From the NCBI GenBank assembly GCA_036494925.1, contig DASXNR010000448.1, forward strand, positions 1 through 28,518: 28,518 bases of DNA. Direction: 5' to 3'. A program made the translations under genes and the position numbers. Each line of letters starts with the position of its first letter. The first letter of the stretch is position 1. The notes below the pieces were generated by a model. It saw only the letters and a list, made by a program, of their open reading frames with translations. It ran no database searches and was not told the DNA's origin. Positions 21,865-28,518 of the stretch are shown here, piece by piece. This DNA is from JAMXLO01 sp036494925 (GTDB lineage Bacteria; Pseudomonadota; Alphaproteobacteria; Acetobacterales; Acetobacteraceae).

Positions 21865-23004
21865 ATGAAAGCGCGTCTGTTCGCGGCCACCGTGGTCGCG
21901 GGAATACTCGGCGTATCGGTGGCGGCTCCGGCGCAGATCAGGATCGGCGCCATCCTGTCCATCAGCGGTCCTGGCGCGGCGATGGGTGTGGGCTACAAGG
22001 GCGCGTTCGACTTCTTCCCCAGCGAGATCGCGGGTCAGAAGGTTGAATACATCATCCGCGACGATGCGACGGATGCAAGCACCGCATTCACTATCGCACA
22101 GAAGATGATCTCCGAGGACCACGTGGACGCCTTCATCGGTCCGTCGCTGACCGCCTCGGACGCGGCGGTGGCGCCGCTCGCAAACCAGGCGCACATCCCG
22201 ATGATAGCCATGGCGCCCTACGAGTATGATCCTGCCAAGCAGCCTTACACCTTCAATGATGCGCAGCCGCTGTCGTTGATGGTGGCCGCCGTCTTCAAGT
22301 ACATGCAGCAGCACGAAGTGAAGGACATCGGCTATATCGGCTTCGCCGACGGTTGGGGCGATCAGGTGCTGGCTGCCACCAAGGTGTCCGCACAGACTGA
22401 AGGGATGACCATCCTCGCCGATGAGCGATATGCCCGCACCGACACTTCGGTCGAGGCTCAGGCGCTGAAGCTGATGAGCGTGCATCCGCAGGCGATCATG
22501 ATGGGCAACTCGGCAACTCCGGCGGCGCTGCCCGTTGTCGCGCTGCGCCATCGCGGCTTCAAGGGCGGCATCTATGGCAACCACGGCATCGTCAGCCCGG
22601 CCTTCATCAAGGTGGGGGGCGCGGCGGCCGAGGGCGTGATCGCCGTCACCTCGCCATTGGTGGTCTACGATCAGCTGGCGGACAACAACGCGGTCAAACC
22701 GGTGGCAACGGCGTTCATGGCGGATTATGCGAAGAAGTTCGGGCCACAGAGCGTGAGCCCGTTCGCTGGCTACAGCTACGACGCGTTTCTGCTGCTGAAG
22801 AACGCCATTCCCATCGCACTGCAGGCGGCCAAGCCCGGTACTGAGGAATTTCGTGTGGCGCTGCGCGACGCGCTGGAAAAGACGCACGAGTTGGTGGGCG
22901 TGAGCGGCATCTACAATATGTCGCCGACCAATCATAACGGTCAGGACGAACGCGCCGCGGTCCTGGTGCAGGTAAGTGACGGCGCCTGGAGGGCCATCCG
23001 CTAG
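21865..23004 (+). CDS. Branched-chain-amino-acid-type ABC transporter substrate-binding protein
   Basis: A 379-residue periplasmic-binding protein of the LivJ/LivK-like family (Peripla_BP_6). The N-terminus MKARLFAATVVAGILGVSVA is a Sec signal peptide with probable cleavage after APA at about residue 22. The mature start IRIGAILSISGPGAAMGVG, then IIRDDATDASTAFTIAQKMI and DAFIGPSLTASDAAVAP, is family-typical. AGGGAG is about 6 nt upstream of the ATG, so the in-frame extension to 21814 is not used. Located after the aromatic-CoA catabolic genes, it probably binds an aromatic acid, as several LIV-type binding proteins do. A binding protein of this kind accompanies the Azoarcus evansii anthranilate genes. 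Confidence 0.93.
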   Translation: MKARLFAATVVAGILGVSVAAPAQIRIGAILSISGPGAAMGVGYKGAFDFFPSEIAGQKVEYIIRDDATDASTAFTIAQKMISEDHVDAFIGPSLTASDAAVAPLANQAHIPMIAMAPYEYDPAKQPYTFNDAQPLSLMVAAVFKYMQQHEVKDIGYIGFADGWGDQVLAATKVSAQTEGMTILADERYARTDTSVEAQALKLMSVHPQAIMMGNSATPAALPVVALRHRGFKGGIYGNHGIVSPAFIKVGGAAAEGVIAVTSPLVVYDQLADNNAVKPVATAFMADYAKKFGPQSVSPFAGYSYDAFLLLKNAIPIALQAAKPGTEEFRVALRDALEKTHELVGVSGIYNMSPTNHNGQDERAAVLVQVSDGAWRAIR

Positions 23005-23028
23005 GCGCCGATCCCATCGGGTCGCGGC

Positions 23029-24048
23029 GTGGACCTGTTCGTCTTCCTCGCACTGCTGCAGGACGGCATCACCACCGGCGCGATCTACCTGTTGCTCGCG
23101 ATCGGGCTGCTGATCGTGTTCTCGGTGACCCGGGTGATCTTCGTCCCGCAAGGAGACCTGCTGGCGTTCGGTACGCTGACCGCTGGTACGCTGCAGGCGG
23201 GCCACCTTCCTGGCACGCTCTGGCTGCTCGATGCGCTCGCGGCGATGGCGCTGGTCGCATCGCTGTTCGGCGGACGGACCGCGGCGTTGCGGGGCGTGCT
23301 GATCTGGGGGGTCTATCCGCTCGCTGTAACAGCGGCCGCACTGTTTTTAGCGCCACGCCAGATGCCAGCGATCTCAATATTGCTTGCTCTGGCCATTGTC
23401 ACACCGATGGGCCCATTGATCTGGCGCTTCGCCTTTCGCCCGATCGCCGACGCCCCGGTGCTAGCGCTGCTGATCCTGGCGATGGCCCTGCACTTCGTAC
23501 TGATCGGCCTCGGCCTGGTGTTCTTCGGGCCGGAAGAGGCCACCGCGCCGGCGCTGACCGACGCCAGCTTCGACCTTGGCGTTCTGAATGTCTCCGGGCA
23601 GTCGTTGGCCGTGCTGGTCTGCTGCGCCGCTCTGGTGATTGGCCTGCGTTGGTTCTTTTCCGCGACCATTCACGGCAAGGTGCTGCGGGCCGCGGCCTCT
23701 GACCGATTGGGTGCGCGACTGATGGGCATCGATGCGGGCGCCAGCGGCGCACTGGCATTTGGCCTTGCATCGTTCATCGCGGCGCTGGCCGGCGTGCTGA
23801 TCGGCGCGGTGACGCCGCTCTCCTACGATGCCGGCTTCGACATCGGACTCAAAGGTTTCGTCGCGGCGATCATGGGCGGACTGATCTCCTATCCGATGGC
23901 TGCCGCCGGCGCGTTGCTGGTCGGCGTGCTCGAATCGCTCGGCAGCTTCTGGGCGAGCGCGTATCGCGAGGTGATCGTATTCACGCTGCTGATCCCAATC
24001 CTGGTCTGGCTCTCATTGCGCAGCGGTTCGCCGGAGGACCGGGCGTGA
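23029..24048 (+). CDS. livH: LivH-type ABC transporter permease
   Basis: A 339-residue inner-membrane permease of the branched-chain (HAAT) importer type. The N-terminal GITTGAIYLLLAIGLLIVFSVTRVI is characteristic, and the C-terminal GFVAAIMGGLISYPMAAAGALLVGVLESLGS is the classic LivH ending. It is some 40-50 residues longer than the usual form. The extra length lies around residues 60-125, where two additional hydrophobic segments occur. The start is GTG at 23029 with only a weak purine-rich stretch upstream, 24 bp after the binding-protein stop. It overlaps the next gene by four bases (GTGA). Confidence 0.9.
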   Translation: MDLFVFLALLQDGITTGAIYLLLAIGLLIVFSVTRVIFVPQGDLLAFGTLTAGTLQAGHLPGTLWLLDALAAMALVASLFGGRTAALRGVLIWGVYPLAVTAAALFLAPRQMPAISILLALAIVTPMGPLIWRFAFRPIADAPVLALLILAMALHFVLIGLGLVFFGPEEATAPALTDASFDLGVLNVSGQSLAVLVCCAALVIGLRWFFSATIHGKVLRAAASDRLGARLMGIDAGASGALAFGLASFIAALAGVLIGAVTPLSYDAGFDIGLKGFVAAIMGGLISYPMAAAGALLVGVLESLGSFWASAYREVIVFTLLIPILVWLSLRSGSPEDRA

Positions 24049-25835
24049 CGCCCAACGCGAAGCGCGGCCTCGTCGTGGCCGCGATCGTCGCCGGTATCGT
24101 GCTGTTCCCCGCATGGCTGCCCGAGTTCTATGTCACTCTGTTCGGCTATGTTGGTCTCGCCACATTGGTTGCGCTCGGGCTGGTGCTGCTAACCGGTGTG
24201 AGCGGCCAGACATCATTCGGGCAGGCGAGCTTCGTCGGCCTCGCTGCCTACGCCACCACGCTGCTTACCAAGCTTGCGGACGCGCCATCGATTGTCGGAC
24301 TGGCCGTCGGGCTTGGCGTAACGGGTACGACCGCCTGGCTGCTCGGGCTGGTCACGGCGCGGCTGTCCGGTCATTTCCTGGCGCTGGCTTCGGTGTCATG
24401 GGGCATCAGCTTCTACGCGCTGTTCGGAACACTGCCGCTACTGCACGGGTTCAACGGCATCGGCGACATCCCGCCGCTGCATGTCGGCCCGTTTTCCGCC
24501 GAAAGCCGGCGCGTCAACCTTGGAGTGATCTGGGCAGCCGTTGCGATCCTGATGGCAATGTCCGCCGCGCTGCTGGACAGCCGCATGGGTCGCGCCATCC
24601 GCACGCTGAACGGTGCGCGACTGATCGCCGACAGCGTCGGGATCGACACCGCGCGACTGAGCCGTGCCGTGTTTGTCATCGCCGCGCTGTATGCCGGTAT
24701 AGCGGGCTTTCTGTTTGCCCATTTCCAGCGATTCATCAGCCCGACGCCGTTCAGCCTGAGCGCCAGCATCGACTACCTGTTCATGGTCATCATCGGTGGT
24801 GTCGGATCTCTGTGGGGCGCGCCGATCGGAGCGGCGCTCGTCGTGGTGTTGCGCGATCAGTTCAATGACTGGATTCCTCGCATCACCGGACGTGCCGGCG
24901 ACTTCGAGGCGCTGGTATTCAGCGCCGTCGTTATCCTGCTGCTGCAACGGGCACCGGAAGGGCTGCTGCCGCTGTTGGCGCGGCTGCCGCGCCGACGCGC
25001 ACCGCGGAACGAAGTGATGGCCGGCGCGGATGACGAAGTCTCACCATCGCCCGGACCGGCCAGATCGGCAGTGCCGGGTGCGGAGTTGCTTGCGCTCGAG
25101 TCGATCTCCCGCAACTTCGGTGGGTTGGCGGCCAACCGGGACGTCAGCCTCGCTGTCCATACCAACGAGATCGTCGCCCTGATCGGACCGAACGGTGCGG
25201 GCAAGACGACGCTGTTCAACATTGTCACCGGTGTGCTTCCGCCCAGTTCGGGGCAGATGCGCCTGTTCGGTGCCCCCGCCGATCGTCTGCCAAGCCGACG
25301 GATCGCCGCGCTGGGTGTCGCACGCACGTTCCAGCACGTGAAGCTGTTGCCGAACCGCAGCGTGCTGGAGAACATTGCACTCGGGGCGCATCTGTCGGGC
25401 CGAACCGGGTTGTTGCGCTCAATGCTGCGGTTGGATCGCGCCGAGGAAGCGAAGCTTCTCGCCGAGGCGCGGGCGCAGGCGGTTCGTGTCGGTTTTGGCA
25501 GGCTGCTGGATGTGCCGGCAGGCGATCTGCCGCTGGGTCAGCAGCGTGTGGTCGAGGTCGCGCGCGCGCTCTGCCTGCGCCCCCGATTGCTGCTGTTGGA
25601 CGAACCCGCAGCGGGGCTTCGACTGGCGGAAAAGCAACGCCTCGCGACCTTGCTGCGCCAGTTGCGTGCGGACGGCATGGGCGTGCTGCTGGTCGAGCAC
25701 GACATGGACTTCGTCATGCAGCTCGCCGACCGTGTCGTGGTGATGGATTTCGGCCAGAAGATCGCCGAAGGCGCGCCAGAGATCGTGCAGTCCGATCCAG
25801 TCGTGCAGGAAGCCTATCTGGGCGGCGTGGCTTGA
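24045..25835 (+). CDS. Fused LivM permease and LivG ATPase
   Basis: A 596-residue fusion. Residues 1 to about 320 are a LivM permease with LVALGLVLLTGVSGQTSFGQ followed by ASFVGLAAYA and the FMVIIGGVGSLWGAPIGA loop. Residues about 345-596 are a LivG ATPase with Walker A GPNGAGKT at about 381-388, VARTFQHVKLLPNRSVLENI, a shortened signature LPLGQQRVVEVARAL, Walker B LLLLDEPAAGL and H-loop LVEHDMDFV. The linker (about 321-345) is Pro/Ser/Ala-rich. The GTG start overlaps the livH stop (GTGA), and the TGA overlaps the TTG start of livF. Such fusions occur in other HAAT importers; the joint between permease and ATPase is clean and in frame. Confidence 0.92.
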   Translation: MTPNAKRGLVVAAIVAGIVLFPAWLPEFYVTLFGYVGLATLVALGLVLLTGVSGQTSFGQASFVGLAAYATTLLTKLADAPSIVGLAVGLGVTGTTAWLLGLVTARLSGHFLALASVSWGISFYALFGTLPLLHGFNGIGDIPPLHVGPFSAESRRVNLGVIWAAVAILMAMSAALLDSRMGRAIRTLNGARLIADSVGIDTARLSRAVFVIAALYAGIAGFLFAHFQRFISPTPFSLSASIDYLFMVIIGGVGSLWGAPIGAALVVVLRDQFNDWIPRITGRAGDFEALVFSAVVILLLQRAPEGLLPLLARLPRRRAPRNEVMAGADDEVSPSPGPARSAVPGAELLALESISRNFGGLAANRDVSLAVHTNEIVALIGPNGAGKTTLFNIVTGVLPPSSGQMRLFGAPADRLPSRRIAALGVARTFQHVKLLPNRSVLENIALGAHLSGRTGLLRSMLRLDRAEEAKLLAEARAQAVRVGFGRLLDVPAGDLPLGQQRVVEVARALCLRPRLLLLDEPAAGLRLAEKQRLATLLRQLRADGMGVLLVEHDMDFVMQLADRVVVMDFGQKIAEGAPEIVQSDPVVQEAYLGGVA

Positions 25836-26569
25836 GCGCACCGCTGCTGCACCTGGACGGACTGCGCGCGGGCTACGGACATGTGGAAGTGCTGCACGGA
25901 GTCACCTTGTCGGTGGCGGAAGGGCAGATGGCTGCGATCGTCGGGCCGAACGGCGCGGGCAAGACCACACTGATGGGCGCGGTGATGGGCTTGTTGCCAC
26001 GACGCGGCGGTGTGGTGCGCTATAAGGGCGCGCCCGCCGGCTCTACCGAATCGCTGGTCGCATCCGGCGTGACGCTGGTACCTGAGCAGCGTGCGCTGTT
26101 CACCGACATGAGCGTGGAGGAAAACCTGCACCTAGGTTTCTATCCGCGCCGGCGCGCAGGCGAACGTCACATGGGACCAACCATGCGCGAGGTATTTGCG
26201 ATTTTCCCACGCCTCGAAGAGCGGCGTCGCCAGCTTGCTGCCACGCTATCGGGTGGAGAGCGCCAGATGCTCGCGCTAGGACGCGCGCTGATGAGTCGAC
26301 CGCGCCTGCTGCTGCTGGACGAACCGAGCCTCGGGCTGGCGCCGATGCTCGTGCGCGAGATCTTCCGGGTGCTGGTCGATCTGCGACGGCGCGGCCTGTC
26401 CATCCTGCTGGTAGAGCAGAACGTGCGCGCCGCGCTGCAGATTTCCGACTATGGGTATGTGCTGGAAATGGGCGTGGTGGTGACTGAAGGGCCGAGCGCG
26501 GAGCTGGCGCGCGCGCCGCGCATTCTGGAAACCTATCTTGGCCAGAGGCGCCATGATACCGGCCAATGA
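25832..26569 (+). CDS. livF: LivF-type ABC transporter ATP-binding protein
   Basis: A 245-residue ATPase of the HAAT type. It has GLRAGYGHVEVLHGVTLSV, Walker A GPNGAGKT, LVPEQRALFTDMSVEENL, signature LSGGERQMLALGRALM, Walker B LLLLDEPSLGLAP and the H-loop-equivalent VEQNVRAAL. 'VEQN' in place of 'VEHD' is normal for LivF. The start appears to be TTG at 25832, within TTGA overlapping the stop of the LivMG fusion; no ATG lies before the first strand. It completes the importer: binding protein, LivH, LivMG, LivF. The OYE-type gene follows after 72 bp. Confidence 0.92.
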   Translation: MSAPLLHLDGLRAGYGHVEVLHGVTLSVAEGQMAAIVGPNGAGKTTLMGAVMGLLPRRGGVVRYKGAPAGSTESLVASGVTLVPEQRALFTDMSVEENLHLGFYPRRRAGERHMGPTMREVFAIFPRLEERRRQLAATLSGGERQMLALGRALMSRPRLLLLDEPSLGLAPMLVREIFRVLVDLRRRGLSILLVEQNVRAALQISDYGYVLEMGVVVTEGPSAELARAPRILETYLGQRRHDTGQ

Positions 26570-26641
26570 CGCCTTGCATCTGGCATCGCGTGCGCCGGCG
26601 GGTCCATCATGCACTGCGCCAGACCGACAGGACCCAGGCGG

Positions 26642-28518
26642 ATGAGTGTTGCGCCAACCAGCGACCCACTGTTGCGGCCGTTCCAGCTCCGTCACCTGAC
26701 GCTGCGCAACCGGCTGATCAGCACCGCGCATGAACCGTTCTATTCCGAGGACGGCATGCCGAAGGACCGCTACCGGCTGTACCATATGGAGAAGGCAAAA
26801 GGCGGCATTGCGCTGACGATGACCGCGGGCTCAGCGGTGGTATCACCCGACTCACCGCCCGTGTTCGGCAACCTGCTTGCCTACAAGGATGAGATTGTAC
26901 CCTGGATGCGCCGGCTGGCCGATGACTGCCACGCGCACGGCGCGGCGGTGATGATCCAGTTGACCCATCTTGGCCGGCGCACAGTGTGGAACAAGGCGGA
27001 CTGGCTGCCGGTGCTGGCGCCGTCACCAGTCCGCGAAGCGGCGCATCGTGCGTTCCCCAAGGTGGTGGAAGATTGGGACATCGCGCGCATCGTCGCCGAC
27101 TACGCCGCGGCGGCGGCGCGGATGGACGCGGCCGGCCTGGATGGGATCGAAATTGAAGCCTACGGCCACCTGCCCGACCAATTCTGGTCGCCGGCCACCA
27201 ATCATCGCGACGACGCGTATGGCGGCAGCCTCGACAACCGGCTGCGTTTCATCCGGCAAGTGCTGGACGCCGTGCGCTCGGCAACCGACCCGCGCTTCAT
27301 TGTCGGCGTTCGCATGGTCGCTGACGAGGACTGGGAGGTCGGGCTATCACGCGAGGAAGGCATCGATATTGCCCAGCGCCTGGTGGCAACCGGACAGGTG
27401 GATTTTCTCAATGTGATCCGCGGTCACATGGACACCGATGCGGCACTGACGCGTTTGATTCCGATCCAAGGAATGCGTGCGGCACCGCATCTGGATTTCG
27501 CCGGCGAGGTGCGGGCGGCGACACGCTTCCCGGTATTTCATGCGGCGCGCATCCAGGACGTGGCGACCGCGCGCTACGCGATCGCTGCGGGTAAGCTCGA
27601 CATGGTCGGCATGACGCGCGCCCATATCGCCGAGCCGCATATCGGGCGGCTGCTGGCCGAAGGGCGTGAGGCGGAGATCCGTCCGTGCGTCGGCGCCACT
27701 TACTGCCTCGACCGTATCTACGAAGGCAATGACGCGGTCTGCGTGCACAATGCCGCCACCGGACGCGAGGCGACGATGCCGCATGTTATCGCTCCTGCCG
27801 AGGGTCCGCGCCGCAAGATCGTCGTGGTGGGCGCGGGGCCAGGCGGGCTGGAGGCGGCACGGGTCGCGGCGGCGCGTGGCCATGAGGTCACGCTGTTCGA
27901 GGCGGCGGACAAGCCAGGTGGACAGATCCTCCTGGCATGTCGCCTGGCGCGACGCAAAGAGCTGATCGGCATCATCGACTGGCGCATGCAGAGGCTTGAG
28001 GCCGCCGGAGTGCAGCCGCGGTTCGCGACCTTCGCGGACGCACCCGACGTGCTGGCCGAGGTACCGGACGTGGTGATCCTGGCGACCGGCGGCGTGCCCA
28101 ACACCGCGGTGCTGGAGGACGGAAACGAGCTTGTCGTCTCCACCTGGGACATCCTGTCGGGCACGGTTGCTCCGGCGTCACGCGTGCTGGTGTTCGACGA
28201 CAACGGCGGCCATCCCGCGATGCAAACGGCCGAGCTGTTGGCCGAGGCCGGCAGCGCCGTGGAGATTATTTCACCGGAACGGTATTTTGCGCCGGAAATG
28301 GGCGGCATGAACCACACCCTGTATGCTGCAGCATTCCATCGCCACAGCGTGCGCATCACCATCAACGCTCGGCTACTATCGGTACGGCGCGAGGGCAACG
28401 CGCTGAGTGCGACGATCGGCTCAGATCACGGACCGGAACGGTTCGAGCGCCTCGTCGACCAGGTTGTCGTGGAACACGGGACGTTGCCGCCGACCGAGTT
28501 GTACGACGCCTTACGCCC
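26642..28518 (+). CDS. OYE/trimethylamine-dehydrogenase-type flavin oxidoreductase, 3'-truncated by window end (dimethylglycine/N-methylproline demethylase-like)
   Basis: The frame is open from ATG 26642 (AGGCGG just upstream) to the window end, giving 625 residues with no stop. Residues 1 to about 340 form an FMN barrel: LRHLTLRNRLISTAHEPFYS, IQLTHLGRR, YGGSLDNRLRF and VGMTRAHIAEPH. Next is a cysteine cluster, Cys349, Cys355 and Cys367, where the trimethylamine dehydrogenase pattern would also place Cys at 352 but Ala is present. From residue 393 an FAD/NAD(P) Rossmann domain begins with VVVGAGPGG. The 'STAHEP..SEDGMPKDRYRLYH' text matches, as I recall, dimethylglycine demethylase DgcA and N-methylproline demethylases. 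N-demethylation of an imported amine is therefore likely. About 50-60 residues are probably missing. Confidence 0.87.
   Translation, partial: MSVAPTSDPLLRPFQLRHLTLRNRLISTAHEPFYSEDGMPKDRYRLYHMEKAKGGIALTMTAGSAVVSPDSPPVFGNLLAYKDEIVPWMRRLADDCHAHGAAVMIQLTHLGRRTVWNKADWLPVLAPSPVREAAHRAFPKVVEDWDIARIVADYAAAAARMDAAGLDGIEIEAYGHLPDQFWSPATNHRDDAYGGSLDNRLRFIRQVLDAVRSATDPRFIVGVRMVADEDWEVGLSREEGIDIAQRLVATGQVDFLNVIRGHMDTDAALTRLIPIQGMRAAPHLDFAGEVRAATRFPVFHAARIQDVATARYAIAAGKLDMVGMTRAHIAEPHIGRLLAEGREAEIRPCVGATYCLDRIYEGNDAVCVHNAATGREATMPHVIAPAEGPRRKIVVVGAGPGGLEAARVAAARGHEVTLFEAADKPGGQILLACRLARRKELIGIIDWRMQRLEAAGVQPRFATFADAPDVLAEVPDVVILATGGVPNTAVLEDGNELVVSTWDILSGTVAPASRVLVFDDNGGHPAMQTAELLAEAGSAVEIISPERYFAPEMGGMNHTLYAAAFHRHSVRITINARLLSVRREGNALSATIGSDHGPERFERLVDQVVVEHGTLPPTELYDALR

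Overview
The window is about 28.5 kb of dense, GC-rich (roughly mid-60s percent) bacterial chromosome. Strong G/C third-position bias, 1-4 nt gene overlaps, encoded CCA on both tRNAs and the gene families present suggest a metabolically versatile soil-type proteobacterium. Alphaproteobacteria (for example Rhodospirillales/Acetobacteraceae) is my best guess, but no phylogenetic marker in the window proves it. No transposase, CRISPR array, rRNA or phage gene was seen, and no transcriptional regulator gene.

Layout. 1-2621: the 5' end of a thiamine-diphosphate enzyme (minus), divergent from an MFS carboxylate-type transporter (plus), which converges on a COG3618-type amidohydrolase (minus). 2622-5218: a sparse region with tRNA-Thr(CGU), a RimK-like ATP-grasp ligase and tRNA-Ser(CGA), plus poorly explained DNA. 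5219-10032 (minus): a six-gene operon read from 10032 downward, with a periplasmic binding protein, two permeases and an ATPase of an amino-acid-type ABC importer, then an alpha/beta hydrolase and a luciferase-like flavin monooxygenase. 10364-11125 (plus): a lone SDR dehydrogenase. 11140-15464 (minus): a second polar-amino-acid ABC importer (binding protein, ATPase, two permeases) followed by a DAO-family FAD amine/amino-acid oxidase.

15686-26569 is the best-defined pathway. A 2-aminobenzoate-CoA ligase-like enzyme (abmG-like, minus) is divergent from a plus-strand run: a monooxygenase/old-yellow-enzyme fusion of the 2-aminobenzoyl-CoA (or salicylyl-CoA) monooxygenase/reductase type (abmA-like), an SDR, a crotonase, a RidA/YjgF protein, and a LIV-type ABC importer (binding protein, LivH, fused LivM-LivG, LivF). 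It resembles the aerobic CoA-dependent anthranilate cluster known from Azoarcus evansii. The likely logic is: import of the aromatic acid, CoA activation, hydroxylation plus reduction to a non-aromatic CoA ester, then beta-oxidation-like ring opening, with the RidA protein perhaps handling an enamine intermediate. From 26642 to the window end lies a truncated OYE/trimethylamine-dehydrogenase-type flavoprotein resembling dimethylglycine/N-methylproline demethylases.

Taken together this looks like a catabolic island biased to nitrogen-bearing organic acids. The three importer operons are the best places to look for undescribed functions. The 5219-10032 operon has no match that I recognise.
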